Virus record (IMG/VR): IMGVR_UViG_3300030117_003223
Location: 1 to 64,000 of that record
DNA: 64,000 bases
Strand: one strand, 5' to 3'
Source of the DNA: a virus
How positions within the stretch are numbered: the stretch's first letter is position 1; each line of letters starts with the position of its first letter. Below, piece after piece: positions 40,548 to 51,336 of the stretch. The position numbers and the translations under genes are program-made. The notes below the pieces were generated by a model. The model was given only the letters and a program-made list of their open reading frames with translations, made no database searches and was not told the DNA's origin.

Positions 40548-43500
40548 TTACGTTGCCAGTGCTAAAACTCTAAGGTCTTTAATTCTTGGTGGTCTCGCAG
40601 AGTTTGTTGCTCTCATCACAATCTTGATCTGAAATGAGATGAACTCATCTAATGGAGTGCCGATACCATCATCTGTGACCCCTGCTGTAAATTGATACTC
40701 ATTAAATTGGTCAATACCAAGTGAGGGAGCAACAGTGACATCTTCTGACCCATCATTGTTGAAGAACTGAAAATCTAACTCATCAAAATCACTCGCATCA
40801 TCAGTTCTTAAAATCTTGAAGAGAACTTTAATATCAGCAGTGCTTTCTCTATTTGCATCGAAAAGAACTCTAAGTGATGTTGCTGGAGTTTCTAGTGCTG
40901 CACTCTTTGTCAGATAAATTGCATCGTGGTCGTCACCCTCTGGAGCTGTCATTGGGTCATAGATTGATGTTGGATACACATCTGAAGATGAGTCAATCTG
41001 ATTAATTCTGTTTGCGACAGCGAAGAATGTCATTCTCTTTACATCAATTACGGGTGATACTTGAGAACTTGTTGAGGATAATGTCAATGGCATTATCAAA
41101 GACTTACTCCCCTCCATTTCCTCTGTTTCATTAATACCTGACGCAATCATATAACACTTATCATAATAATAGTTATCATTCAAAGGAATTGTCTCAGCAT
41201 TTGTAAGTGAAGTTTGTGAGAATGAATCTTGAGAACCACTAACACTTGTCGCAGTTGTGTGTCTAATCTTAGAGATAATATTTGTCTGAGGAGTAATAAG
41301 TGTTCCGATAACTGTTGAACTTACATCATACTGAGCATTTTCAGTTGCCGTAACAACGCTGCCACCAAACGTGGAGTCACCACCACTTTCAACATCTGGT
41401 GTGGTTGATAGAGTTACTGTGTAATAGTCTGTCCCTATATTTGCAACATCAGTGTGAGTTTTATTGATTTCTGTGAAAGGAACTTTATGTAACATATAAA
41501 GTTCTACCGTTGCACCACTTGCATGTGATGCCGCAGTTCCCTCAACTGCTCTTGTTGCCCCTGTAATGGTGTTACCCGAAATTGATGTATATGAAATAAC
41601 CTCATCACCAATTTTGATAAAGTAAACATTTGATGCATTTCTAGAAAACTTACCAGCGGTATCATCAAAGTTAGTGCCATCTGTTAATGTGATTGTATCA
41701 GAGGCAGAACCAATACTACCATTAAGAGTTGTCTCTGCACCTGATTTGACCCCACTAATCGTAACATTGTTTGTTGTGTCATACATGTGGTGGTCAAAAT
41801 GATTAACCTTTAACTCAGTATTACTATTTGTCATGACTAACGGATTTTTACCGAGAGTTAGTGAGGGTAGAGTATCATTAGTTAAAGTTACTGAACCAGC
41901 AGCAGTCGTATCAAACTTTGCACCGCGCAGTGTAAACTTTGCATCTTGAGTTGGTGCGGGTGCCCAAGTACGGTTGTTATGCCCTTTAAATAGAACACCA
42001 ATGTGTGGTTGTTCAGAAACAAGGTTTCCGTCTGAATCCTCTTCACCCAAGTCAGAAATCCACATGATATAATCTGGCGTATTACTTGACACAACAAAAC
42101 AATACTCTGCCATAGACTGTAGATAAACAGGAGATGGGAAAGTAAATTTTGTTGCGGTCTTACCATCAGCAGAAATATTAACATCAGCGGGCAATTTTGT
42201 CACGCGACTAAATGGTAAAAGTTTTGGGCCAGGGTAACCGTTAACCACATTACGGATTTCTACTGTTACGGGTAATGTTTCATGTTTAGCAGAGAAAAAC
42301 AAATCAATAGATGTTGCAAATCTACCAACATCCGTATCGCTACCATTTAAATCTTGGTTGAATTGTTGGTCTTCATCAGCAATTATAAATGTTTGTGCAA
42401 GAGGGTCCATCGCAACCTGCCATTCCAAAGGCACTGCGCGTGTAAGTGCTTGAGAAGTTGTAACACTTTCCGTTGCGAGTCTACCATTTCTTGTTGCAAT
42501 AATGGTTTCTTGTCGAGTTTCAAGAATTCCGTCTGCAATGTAATTTGCCTGTGCTCGACTATCAGGTTGAGCAGCATTAGTCGAACTAGAAGTTAGTTTA
42601 AACTGAACAGTACCAGTGTTAAACTGTGGGTTTCCAGAAATTTTTGGGTCTGGAATTGCAAATATACCACCACACTGACTATTAGACTTGACAATTATAG
42701 GACTTCCTGTTACTGGTGTTGCATCAGTTGTTGAATCTGAGTCTGGTGTAACAAATGCATTAACATCTACACCATCAAAGAAAACATACATTCTCTGAAA
42801 AGGTTTTACTCCTGTTGCGTCAAATCTAATGTTTCTTGCCCGAACAACAGGAATAGCAACTCTAGAAATTGTTCTAAACCCCTGACTCTCTCTTTCTATA
42901 TCCTCTTCAACAAATGTGCGAGTTCCAGTTCCACGTCTTGTGCCAGTCTGCATTCTACGCATTCTAAAATTAACATCTCCACCGTCACCTATAAATTCTT
43001 CTCTTACCATAAATCGTCTACCAGCCCAGTTATCTTGCCAAGAGTTCCAAACTGTTCCAAGTTGATTTCTATTTGCCTCTACAACTGCATCAAAGTTTCC
43101 CTCAACATTAATAACAAGTTCTGGAGCAACCTCTGTCTCAAACCAAGAATCTTGGTCTGGGTCAAGAGTGACCTCACCAAACCAAGAGGCAGTTAAAAAT
43201 GGTGTCACCCTTTCAACAGTCGTTGCAAATGGATTCTCAGTAATAGTTTCCTCTGTGTATGGAAGAGTGAGAAGGTCACCTGTCTTTTGATAACCAGCAG
43301 AGGTTCTTGCAGTGTCAGTTGTTGCTTGTTCAATAAGGTCAATGCCCTTAGTTTTATGAACTGGTCTTAGTTCACCCGCCGTCATATCAATTGAATTTCT
43401 ATAATCAGGATGTTTTACATCACCTATATCATGACCACGAAACGGGTCAACAATGAAACCAGATTTAAAACGGTTTAGTCCGTTTGCATCCGTAGTCTCA

Positions 43501-46500
43501 AATGACTGAGCGTCTTTTTCAAGTAAAGAAAGTGTGGTAACTCTCTCAACATTTGTAACCCTTCTTTCAATTTTACCAATATCTTGCATGGTAAATCTTT
43601 GAGTTCTTTCCCTAGTAAGAGAAACATCTTGAGGTTTAAATGTGAAGGCGGGTAAAAGTAGGTCAGCAAGCTTCATCGCATTATCTACTGGAGTTGGAAG
43701 TTGCGGTTGTTCACTTGATGCACCCTCCGATACAACAATGTTACCCCTATCATCAATAAAGATGGATGCTCTTTTGGGAAGATAATATTCAAAATCTGAT
43801 TGAATGTTAGAGCCTGGTTTACCAAAATTAGAATATGAAGAACCAGTGCCACTAAAAACTCTAGAGGTAAAGTCAAAGGAGTTACCTGTAATTTCATCTA
43901 CAACTGAAAGAGTGGAACTAGCACCAGTAATATCTGCAACCCTTGGACGGAAATCAAACGTATCAGCAAGCGGGAATAAACCAACTGGTTCTGGGTCATC
44001 TGGGTCAATTTTTGTAGCAGTATAAGATGGAATGTCTTCATAGTCCATTTGGTTTGCAACATCCGTATAAGAGTCCACAGTCATGAGGTCTCCTGCCCCA
44101 TGCTCCATGTAATCATAGACAATTAACAAACGACCTTGAGGAGTGGGGGAACTTCCTTTTCTTACTATGCGAGATATATCATAGAAGTTATCACGCTGAC
44201 CTGTATCTAATTCAAAGTCAGATGTAATAACAACACTTCCATCACCCACAGCGGAAACAGCGGCACTCGCGCTTGAGGACTCACCAGTTATTGTGTCTGA
44301 GGTTGTAAAGTCAGAGGCGCTTGTTAAGACATAACTCATTGGAGATGTGATATCAATAATTCTTCCTGTTGCTCCACTAGATGAACCTGTGATCTTTTCA
44401 CCTCTGGTAAATGTTCCAGTGATTGTTCCTAGAGTTAGAGTTGGTGCAGATGCATCCGTACCTGATGCCTCTGAGTCAAATACGGCAACAAGTTTGAATG
44501 CATCTGCCCTCCCCAGAGAAATTTCTTTGTCAGTCGGTCTTGTCCCATACGCATCTGTATCACCAGCAACGACCTTTACCTGTTTCATTAAGTTAACAGT
44601 TTTACTCTTTTGAGTGACAGCAGTTTTTGTTGTGGTTGCAATGAGTTTTACTTTTGAACCATTAAAAAGAGAATCAGTAATCGTTATTTGGTTTGTGCCA
44701 GTTCCAGAAAGTTTACCACTAATGCTTACAATGTCACCATCTGCATGAGTGCTACCACTACCGATATCAAGAACCGATAAAGTGTAATCTGTCTCAGCAA
44801 ATCCGTTGAATGTCTCACCCGTACCAGCAGTAAAGGATACGACACCAGATGCATCCGTTGTGCCAACAAACTGTCTGCGAATAGTAAAGGATGTATCACT
44901 CACACCATTATTCGTAGCTGTCAGAAATGTTTTAATAACTTTCTGAGATGGTTTAAACAACGCAATGTTCTTATTTCCATCTTTAAGTTTTGCACTCTCA
45001 ACCCTTTCGAGAGATACAACTGTTGAGTTATCTTCCTCCAAAACAATTGAACCCTCACTTCGACTAGCACTATCCTCAAGAAGAACAAAGTCAACTTGTG
45101 TCTCTGCCTCTGTAACCAAGTCAGCAGTGAAGTCCTCATCAGCATTTGTTGGGTCGTTCATAAAGACTTGTCTGAAATCACCAAAAGATTTACTGGCTAT
45201 CTTACTAATTGTAAGGTCTGTGGTGCCAGAGTCTTCTAATATGTCATCAGTTTCGGCGGAGTCTGATGTAGTAACTTTCTCACCAACCGTAAAGGAACCA
45301 ACAACGTTTGTAAGGTTAACATTTGTTCCACTTGTTCCTTCTCCAAATACAAATCCAGTGGCACCACTCGTAACACCCTTCACTTGAACTCCGTCAGCAT
45401 GAACGGAAGTTAGTAAAGGACTTGGTGTGCCACTTAAAGTTAAAATGGTAAATGGTCTGAGGTCAAACAAATACAATTTGTATACAGATGCATTGTTTGA
45501 TGAAGAAGACCCTGCAACACCAGCACTAAACTGCATGGACCTTGCACGACCAACACCAATCAAAGTTCCATTCGCTGTTCCTCTAGATGATGTTAATGTA
45601 TCATAAAACTGCAACTCTTTAAATGGTGTTGCTTCACTAGCAACCTCTGAAATATCTGGTGTGCCATATACGTTTGTTATTAGAGCAAAGTTACCAGTAT
45701 CAAAAACAGAAATGTCGCCGTTCTTTGTTTCAAAGTCTCTTGCCTTATTAATGTCTTTAATAGTAGGAGCATTTTTCTCAAGCTCGTAACCATTTACGTA
45801 TGCTCTTCCTGGCGATACGTTGAGAGAAAGTAAATCTGTGCTTGCTGTGCCACCATCATTTGTAGTGGCACCAAGAGTAAACCGACCAGTGTTTTCATTT
45901 ACAGTAACACACTCTTGAACTTTAAACTGAAATGGTTTTACTGTATAGTTGCCAGACTCATCAAAAGTTCTTCGAGCAAATTCTTCAGAAAGAATAGAGT
46001 ACTCTGTCTCTCTACCCTGTGCAACAACGGCTCCATTTTTTATTTGTGCAAGTTGAATAAAGTTAGAATTAGATGCAGTTGTTTTCTTGGCCAGGGTAAG
46101 AGTTATTTTAAGACGATGAGCACCTTTTGCAGCAAAGTTTGCTGAACCTTGTGCATTGTCTAAAAGTGAAGTATCTGATTCGGGTGTAACGAGAGTTTCA
46201 GTAATATCAAAACCAACAAAACCACTAAAATCTCTATCGTAAGGGTCAAGAGTAATAACCTGATCGGTAACAGAGACAAAGAATCCTCTTACGTAAAACA
46301 CACCTGGCCGAACAAAATATGCAGAACCAGTTCTAGAGGCAGGGCCAGTTGCACTCTTTACATCTGTAGATGTAGCAGTAAATGAAGTTGAAGATGCAAC
46401 GTTTGCAGAGTAAGTTGTGGTTGTATGTTGGATTGCAACATCAGCAGAAATATTTTCTCCATCGGCAAAAACGGCTGTGGAGTTGTCTGTTCCTGCTCTT

Positions 46501-46892
46501 GTATAGTTAATAAACAGAATTGGTTGTTCAGTTGTAGATGCTGCTTGAAATCCAATAACCTCTGCTTGAACACCAGTGGTAGCGCCTGTAATCGTAACTG
46601 GTGTTGTTGCGTTATAATACTTTGATGGGTCCACTGTTTCTCCACTAAACGTGGATGTAAGTTTTACAGAATAATAATCTTTTATGTTAGACGCGCCAGG
46701 CACAACCATTGCACCCTCTTTAAAAACATGACCTCCATGTTGTTCAATCTGATTTTGTAACTGACTTTGTAGTTGGGTAAGTTCTCTTGCCTGAATGGCA
46801 AACCCTGGCCGAAATAATGTGCGAACAAAATTATCGCTCTCATCAAAATCGTCGTAGTAAGGAGCAGCGTTAAGATTAGTTTTTTGAGCCAT
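40548..46892 (-). CDS. Giant tail/baseplate protein, DUF4815-like
   Basis: 2114 residues. The N-terminus has LNAAPYYDDFDESDNFVRT, FRPGFAIQARELTQLQSQLQ and GHVFKEGAMVVPG, the signature of the large virion proteins of marine T4-like phages annotated with DUF4815. The middle has repeated 'G-E-K-(I/V)-T-G-x-(S/T)-S-GATG' units and an Asp/Gly-type stretch (VLLEDSASRSEGSIVLEED); the C-terminal half includes a GSIGSASDTITLTDGTNF unit and ends ARPPRIKDLRVLALAT. It sits next to gp8 and is probably a baseplate arm or fibre-anchor protein (position of gp10 in function), but that is inference. Confidence 0.82.
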   Translation of the reverse strand: MAQKTNLNAAPYYDDFDESDNFVRTLFRPGFAIQARELTQLQSQLQNQIEQHGGHVFKEGAMVVPGASNIKDYYSVKLTSTFSGETVDPSKYYNATTPVTITGATTGVQAEVIGFQAASTTEQPILFINYTRAGTDNSTAVFADGENISADVAIQHTTTTYSANVASSTSFTATSTDVKSATGPASRTGSAYFVRPGVFYVRGFFVSVTDQVITLDPYDRDFSGFVGFDITETLVTPESDTSLLDNAQGSANFAAKGAHRLKITLTLAKKTTASNSNFIQLAQIKNGAVVAQGRETEYSILSEEFARRTFDESGNYTVKPFQFKVQECVTVNENTGRFTLGATTNDGGTASTDLLSLNVSPGRAYVNGYELEKNAPTIKDINKARDFETKNGDISVFDTGNFALITNVYGTPDISEVASEATPFKELQFYDTLTSSRGTANGTLIGVGRARSMQFSAGVAGSSSSNNASVYKLYLFDLRPFTILTLSGTPSPLLTSVHADGVQVKGVTSGATGFVFGEGTSGTNVNLTNVVGSFTVGEKVTTSDSAETDDILEDSGTTDLTISKIASKSFGDFRQVFMNDPTNADEDFTADLVTEAETQVDFVLLEDSASRSEGSIVLEEDNSTVVSLERVESAKLKDGNKNIALFKPSQKVIKTFLTATNNGVSDTSFTIRRQFVGTTDASGVVSFTAGTGETFNGFAETDYTLSVLDIGSGSTHADGDIVSISGKLSGTGTNQITITDSLFNGSKVKLIATTTKTAVTQKSKTVNLMKQVKVVAGDTDAYGTRPTDKEISLGRADAFKLVAVFDSEASGTDASAPTLTLGTITGTFTRGEKITGSSSGATGRIIDITSPMSYVLTSASDFTTSDTITGESSSASAAVSAVGDGSVVITSDFELDTGQRDNFYDISRIVRKGSSPTPQGRLLIVYDYMEHGAGDLMTVDSYTDVANQMDYEDIPSYTATKIDPDDPEPVGLFPLADTFDFRPRVADITGASSTLSVVDEITGNSFDFTSRVFSGTGSSYSNFGKPGSNIQSDFEYYLPKRASIFIDDRGNIVVSEGASSEQPQLPTPVDNAMKLADLLLPAFTFKPQDVSLTRERTQRFTMQDIGKIERRVTNVERVTTLSLLEKDAQSFETTDANGLNRFKSGFIVDPFRGHDIGDVKHPDYRNSIDMTAGELRPVHKTKGIDLIEQATTDTARTSAGYQKTGDLLTLPYTEETITENPFATTVERVTPFLTASWFGEVTLDPDQDSWFETEVAPELVINVEGNFDAVVEANRNQLGTVWNSWQDNWAGRRFMVREEFIGDGGDVNFRMRRMQTGTRRGTGTRTFVEEDIERESQGFRTISRVAIPVVRARNIRFDATGVKPFQRMYVFFDGVDVNAFVTPDSDSTTDATPVTGSPIIVKSNSQCGGIFAIPDPKISGNPQFNTGTVQFKLTSSSTNAAQPDSRAQANYIADGILETRQETIIATRNGRLATESVTTSQALTRAVPLEWQVAMDPLAQTFIIADEDQQFNQDLNGSDTDVGRFATSIDLFFSAKHETLPVTVEIRNVVNGYPGPKLLPFSRVTKLPADVNISADGKTATKFTFPSPVYLQSMAEYCFVVSSNTPDYIMWISDLGEEDSDGNLVSEQPHIGVLFKGHNNRTWAPAPTQDAKFTLRGAKFDTTAAGSVTLTNDTLPSLTLGKNPLVMTNSNTELKVNHFDHHMYDTTNNVTISGVKSGAETTLNGSIGSASDTITLTDGTNFDDTAGKFSRNASNVYFIKIGDEVISYTSISGNTITGATRAVEGTAASHASGATVELYMLHKVPFTEINKTHTDVANIGTDYYTVTLSTTPDVESGGDSTFGGSVVTATENAQYDVSSTVIGTLITPQTNIISKIRHTTATSVSGSQDSFSQTSLTNAETIPLNDNYYYDKCYMIASGINETEEMEGSKSLIMPLTLSSTSSQVSPVIDVKRMTFFAVANRINQIDSSSDVYPTSIYDPMTAPEGDDHDAIYLTKSAALETPATSLRVLFDANRESTADIKVLFKILRTDDASDFDELDFQFFNNDGSEDVTVAPSLGIDQFNEYQFTAGVTDDGIGTPLDEFISFQIKIVMRATNSARPPRIKDLRVLALAT

Positions 46893-46893
46893 A

Positions 46894-48396
46894 TTAGAAT
46901 TCCACTATAATTTTGATATCTTCTGTTTGGTCCGTTGCCCGCGATATGGGTGACCTGTTTTCGTTGTATATGATGTTACCACTATCTGGTTCCAGTTCTG
47001 GATTTGCATAACCATTTGTAAATGTAATTGTTTGTCCGTTTGAAAGAGTGACCGCACTATCTGCATCAGCATCAGGTGTTCCTGACGCAGAGGAGTCTGC
47101 ACCCGACACCGCGTTTGCACCACTGAACGCTATGTAAGCACCAGATGCCGCGACAGTACCAAAGTCACCATAACGTTCCTGTTGGTAATAGAGAATACGC
47201 AAACTTGAATCCCACTCTACAACTTTACCAATCGCACCTGTTGACGTTTGTGTAATCTTTTCATCTGGCGTAAACGTTCCACTAAGTCCACTGCTCGCAA
47301 GTTTGAGTGCATACGTCTGACGAATAGTTGCATCTGTTGCAACCGTTGATGTTCCAAAGTTTGTTGGGTCAACTGCAATTGCAATGTTACGGAAATCGTT
47401 TCCTGTAAGAAGGTCATCACGCTCTGCACCAATAAACAATGTGTTCATCATAACATAGTGACCACCAAGTTCTTCAACCGCATCATCACCGTGTCCTTCT
47501 TTCGGACTAATGACAACACGAATGGAACCACCAGAACCACCCATTGCAGAGGCAGACGACAGTGAAGCATCAGAGAATGTAAACCCGCTTCCAAGATTAA
47601 CTGTTCCAAATGTGTATCCAGAACCACCTGAGTTGATTGTCGTATCAGTTCCAGCAGTAAGACCAAAGGACTGTATAGCGTTTGATGCAACAGTAATTCT
47701 TATAACCGCACCAGAGGACGTTCCCGCACTTGCACCATCACCATAAACTGCTGCATAGTAAGTCCCGTTAGTGTATCCAGACCCACCTGTAACAACCAGA
47801 GATTCAATCTTACCATCAACGGCGGCGGTACTCACAGTGCTGTCTGTAGACACAGGCATGAAGTCAGTTGTCAAAAACTTTGTCTGTTCAGATGCAGTTA
47901 TTTTATACATGTACTTGAGAATGTATCCACCAGAGGCAAACGGGGAGGTAGACTCTGAACTTGGTTCTGAACCAGAATATGCGGTCCCACCATTATTGTC
48001 GAGAACTTTGTATACACGATTCTCTGAAGTCCTAAAGAAAAAGGTTGAGTCATAAAGGTTTGTTGCGCCGGACGTTGTTGGGTTAGATGAACTAATCGTG
48101 TCATCATACATATCAAACGTTGTTGAGTTAGCCCAATCTCTACGAGGAAGGACATGTGATATGTCAGTCGAAGCAATGTTTTTTCCCGCGATAGTTTGGT
48201 CCCAAATATAAAACTCACTAGATACATCATCAACAGGAGTTGGTGGGGATGAGTCGGTTCCACCACTTGTCGCTGATGTAAATGGAGTTGCCTTACCAAT
48301 TAACATATAGTACGTTGATTTTGCTGCCTCAGAGAATGACTCGAAAAACTGAGTAGCATTATGTAATCTAAATTTTTCTGTTATGATTGCGGTCAT
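46894..48396 (-). CDS. 8: Baseplate wedge protein gp8
   Basis: 500 residues (T4: 334). The N-terminus ITEKFRLHNATQFFESF and HVLPRRDWANSTTFDMYDD (compare VIPRRDW in T4), GGYILKYMYKI, FRNIAIAVDP, and the terminal IIYNENRSPISRATDQTEDI (compare IYMENRPPI...MDQTEEI in T4) identify gp8. The extra length is a middle insertion with two SGGSGYT-type units and one 'DEKITQTSTGAIGKV' unit of the kind repeated in other baseplate proteins. gp8 forms the wedge with gp6, gp7, gp25 and gp53. A late octamer lies 40 bp upstream. Confidence 0.88.
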   Translation of the reverse strand: MTAIITEKFRLHNATQFFESFSEAAKSTYYMLIGKATPFTSATSGGTDSSPPTPVDDVSSEFYIWDQTIAGKNIASTDISHVLPRRDWANSTTFDMYDDTISSSNPTTSGATNLYDSTFFFRTSENRVYKVLDNNGGTAYSGSEPSSESTSPFASGGYILKYMYKITASEQTKFLTTDFMPVSTDSTVSTAAVDGKIESLVVTGGSGYTNGTYYAAVYGDGASAGTSSGAVIRITVASNAIQSFGLTAGTDTTINSGGSGYTFGTVNLGSGFTFSDASLSSASAMGGSGGSIRVVISPKEGHGDDAVEELGGHYVMMNTLFIGAERDDLLTGNDFRNIAIAVDPTNFGTSTVATDATIRQTYALKLASSGLSGTFTPDEKITQTSTGAIGKVVEWDSSLRILYYQQERYGDFGTVAASGAYIAFSGANAVSGADSSASGTPDADADSAVTLSNGQTITFTNGYANPELEPDSGNIIYNENRSPISRATDQTEDIKIIVEF

Positions 48397-48436
48397 GTCT
48401 TGTTCCTTCGACGTATACCATTTTTTGTTACATACT

Positions 48437-48444
48437 TATTTATA
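48437..48444 (-). promoter_or_regulatory. Late promoter octamer for gp8
   Basis: Exact TATAAATA 40 bp upstream of the gp8 ATG, in the 88-bp gap after the oxygenase gene. Confidence 0.75.
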
Positions 48445-48484
48445 ACCTCTTATATATCAAATTTCTAATCTGTTAACAATAATT

Positions 48485-49090
48485 CTAAATCTTTTTAAGA
48501 CTTATATTAAATGCTATACAGATTCTTTTGAGTGACCTGTTAGGTGTAACACAATGGAGTAGGTAACTAGGAAACAAAACCATCTTGCTAGGTTTTGTTT
48601 CTACGATGTAATAACCAGTATTGGTATTATTTTGTTTTTTTACAGGCACCATCTCATAGTTTGTGCCAAACAGAGGAGTGCGAAAGAATAGAGCGCCGTC
48701 TCCCTCTGTAGCAGTTGGATAATAAACTCCACTCAAGTGACTGCCAGGATGATTATGAAGCTCCTGATTATGTTGTTGCCCATACACGTTTAACCAGCAA
48801 TCATCTATTACAGGTCTATATCTCACATTATCATACCCTAGTATCTCGCACAATTCGTTAGCATGAGTAACTATAGGTTGATTTAAATCTTTGAATAGTT
48901 CATGTTCAAGTATGTTTTTTGTGATATCGCTAGAGTATAAATCACAGGACCAGTTCACAGGTTTTGCGTTTGGATTTTTATCCATCCAAGAATCTAAATT
49001 TTCAACTAAATTATCATTGAAGTCTTCCATGTCAGGAACAAGTCGCTGAATGATGGGGATGGCAAATAGGCTATCATAATGTAAATTCAT
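48485..49090 (-). CDS. 2OG-Fe(II) oxygenase, TIGR02466-type
   Basis: 201 residues. YGQQHNQELHNHPGSHLSGVYYP gives the early His motif (H112-N-H114) and the typical SGVYY strand, LFPSYLLHCVTPNRS the distal His (H179), and RICIAFNISL the Arg (R189) strand. It is the same subfamily as the gene at 3706-4302, embedded in the baseplate gene run next to gp8 and so expressed late. Substrate unknown; hydroxylation of a virion protein is possible but not shown. Confidence 0.82.
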   Translation of the reverse strand: MNLHYDSLFAIPIIQRLVPDMEDFNDNLVENLDSWMDKNPNAKPVNWSCDLYSSDITKNILEHELFKDLNQPIVTHANELCEILGYDNVRYRPVIDDCWLNVYGQQHNQELHNHPGSHLSGVYYPTATEGDGALFFRTPLFGTNYEMVPVKKQNNTNTGYYIVETKPSKMVLFPSYLLHCVTPNRSLKRICIAFNISLKKI

Positions 49091-49105
49091 ATGTTGTCAT
49101 ACCGT

Positions 49106-49300
49106 TTAACTGTTTAACTCGTCAACTATGGGAAAAATAATATCTGCAATTTCACTAATTTTCATATCAGGATGATCAACTTGAATTTCTATCAGAAGAG
49201 TATCTGCAACACGTAAAATTCCTGTAGCATTTCCATTTACTTTCTCACGTTCAATTGCAGCAAGTAAATAATCTCTACCCTCCTCAGCGGTTATACTCAT
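49106..49300 (-). CDS. Small helical protein of unknown function
   Basis: 64 residues, predicted all-helical: EEGRDYLLAAIEREK, ATGILRVADTLL, IADIIFPIVDEL. ATGA overlap with the upstream fibre-like gene. No family recognised; by position possibly a chaperone or accessory to the neighbouring structural protein. Confidence 0.62.
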   Translation of the reverse strand: MSITAEEGRDYLLAAIEREKVNGNATGILRVADTLLIEIQVDHPDMKISEIADIIFPIVDELNS

Positions 49301-50733
49301 GCGGGAAATGCTCCTGTAAAGTAAACAAATTCATGGGCAGTGTTATCTGATGAACTTACACCTGTAAACAATACGAATACATCAGTGTTATTTTTTGGAT
49401 AAATTAAACCACCTAGATAAACATCAGTCTTTGCATAACTCCAAGCATTCTTAACCGTAGTATATGCACTGGGATATAATACTCCTCCCGAATAGTTAAA
49501 CTCAAATTCTACAAAATCAAAATAAGTAGAACCTCCTGATTCATACTTTCTTAGCGTTCTGTATCTGTTTAATTTTGTTCTATGCTGTCCACTACCATAT
49601 TTGTTGCCTGTGCCGCCACCACCTCTTATAGTTTGTCCAAGTTCTAATTCATTAGAAGGAATTTGATCTCCACCAGGCCAAACAGCGCTTGATCCTGCTG
49701 TGGGTGTTGTGCCACTCCAAGTGATGGGAAAACATACTGAATTACTAGGATTTGCAGTATCTAAATGCAGTAAAACATTACCCCAATCAGTCCAAAATAA
49801 TTCTGGTGATTCTGAGCTTCCAGAATGAGATGGTAATGTAAGCACATTACCGTGATACGCTCTGGTTTGTCCTCCAGAACTTCCGTCCCAGTTCATCACC
49901 TCTAAATTAACTCTTGTGTTAGTTCCTAGAGAAGTGCTTACTGGATCAGCTAAAGCAGTATTTCCATCTATGCTACCCCCAAAGGACATATAAAAATAAT
50001 CGTAGTTGGTGGTAGGATTGCTGTAGCTTCCTCCGTTACCTCCTATAGCACAAAATCCTTGACCTATAGAAACTAAATGAGGCTCTGCAAAAGAACCATC
50101 TGTGGGATTCCAATTACCTGTACCTCCGTAATTAGGACTGTTACTGTTTTGTCCACCGTTAGTGGCACTGGACCCGTCTGTGGTTTTTACTCCATAGTTT
50201 CCTTGAGCATTTCCTGATGAGCCTACGTAAACCAACATGTCATCTGAAATTCTGTTCATACCACCATATGGTCCACTGCCATGAGTGTGTGTGTCTGCGC
50301 CGTCGGTTACGCCAGCAAGGTTGCTGTTAATTGCTTGCACCGTTCCGAGAGATGGGTAATCATTGGGATAACCGCCTCCTCCTCTGACTCGTTGCCCCCA
50401 TCCTCCAAAAAGACCATCTGTTTGACTCCAGGCTCCACTAATACTTGTACCACCTCCATAATCAAAATGTGATTCTACAGACAAAGCATGTGTTGTAGTA
50501 TTATAACTATAGGTGCTCATATCATAATCACCACTGTTATAATGAGTTGCCATAAACCAATTGGTTGCTGTGCCCCCAGTTACATCGCTGTCATCTGTTA
50601 CCCAATCTCCATGAGCTGCAACAATTAGGGGTCCAGTTGAGACAGTTGCCTCTGCTGATGTATTGGAAGCTTCAACTCTGTTAAAGGAATCTTGCAATAC
50701 TCCACTACTATATGCTGCAAAATTAGAAGTCAT
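49297..50733 (-). CDS. Gly/Ser/Tyr-rich fibre-like structural protein
   Basis: 478 residues rich in Gly, Ser, Asn, Thr, Tyr and Trp, with Gly-rich turns (WGQRVRGGGGYPNDYPS, GQTIRGGGGTGNKYGSG) and a VFVLFTGVSSSDNTAHEF ending. Composition and position among small fibre genes suggest a receptor-binding or tail-tip protein. No repeats shared with the long fibre and no Asp/Gly cassette. Beginning MTSNFAAYSSGVLQDSFNRV resembles bacterial and phage proteins that start with an 'L-x-D-x-FNR' strand preceding a concanavalin-like beta sandwich. Identity uncertain. Confidence 0.65.
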   Translation of the reverse strand: MTSNFAAYSSGVLQDSFNRVEASNTSAEATVSTGPLIVAAHGDWVTDDSDVTGGTATNWFMATHYNSGDYDMSTYSYNTTTHALSVESHFDYGGGTSISGAWSQTDGLFGGWGQRVRGGGGYPNDYPSLGTVQAINSNLAGVTDGADTHTHGSGPYGGMNRISDDMLVYVGSSGNAQGNYGVKTTDGSSATNGGQNSNSPNYGGTGNWNPTDGSFAEPHLVSIGQGFCAIGGNGGSYSNPTTNYDYFYMSFGGSIDGNTALADPVSTSLGTNTRVNLEVMNWDGSSGGQTRAYHGNVLTLPSHSGSSESPELFWTDWGNVLLHLDTANPSNSVCFPITWSGTTPTAGSSAVWPGGDQIPSNELELGQTIRGGGGTGNKYGSGQHRTKLNRYRTLRKYESGGSTYFDFVEFEFNYSGGVLYPSAYTTVKNAWSYAKTDVYLGGLIYPKNNTDVFVLFTGVSSSDNTAHEFVYFTGAFPA

Positions 50734-50742
50734 GTCCTACCC

Positions 50743-51336
50743 CTATGCATCATTCGCAGCATCTGTAGTAAAGAATATCTTTACACCAATAAGTCTCGCA
50801 TCCTCTGCCATGTCATCATTAGAATCTGAGACATCTCTAAAAATTCTAAAGTAAACAATGTCACCAACGGCAGGACTCCCACCAATGGTAAACGCACTAC
50901 TCTCTGCTGTTACACATAAATCTTCGGCTGCACCTAACGCATCATCAGTTACCAATTCAATACTACCATAAGCAACATCAATCGAGTTATCATCTGAAAC
51001 TGCAACACCCTGTAGTCCCCATGCAACACCATCCGTATCAGTTGCGGTTGTAGTCCAATATACTTGATACGAAATCTGACCCTCATTCCAACTCTTGGGG
51101 AATGCAATCTGAAACTGTGCATGTTCATCGGAACTTGCGTCAAAGTCTAGAACTTGCATATCTGGACGACCAGATTGAGTTTCTACTTCTGTATGTATAC
51201 TGCATCCATTTGATACCGTAGGTTTCATCCCCGCTACAGGAATCCAGATAGTCTCTTTACCTGGCGTTTTTGCAGTAGGTGAAGACTCCAGATGTATAAA
51301 ATTAGCAGAGGATGGTATAGTACCCATATACGGCAT
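50743..51336 (-). CDS. Small beta-rich virion protein
   Basis: 197 residues. FPKSWNEGQISYQVYWTTTA and a later GDIVYFRIFRDVSDSNDDMAEDARLIGVKIFF-type pattern (spread over 165-192) match a beta-sandwich protein often found among tail accessory genes of marine phages. No enzymatic residues. It overlaps the upstream small gene by one base. Likely a decoration or fibre head domain. Confidence 0.65.
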   Translation of the reverse strand: MPYMGTIPSSANFIHLESSPTAKTPGKETIWIPVAGMKPTVSNGCSIHTEVETQSGRPDMQVLDFDASSDEHAQFQIAFPKSWNEGQISYQVYWTTTATDTDGVAWGLQGVAVSDDNSIDVAYGSIELVTDDALGAAEDLCVTAESSAFTIGGSPAVGDIVYFRIFRDVSDSNDDMAEDARLIGVKIFFTTDAANDA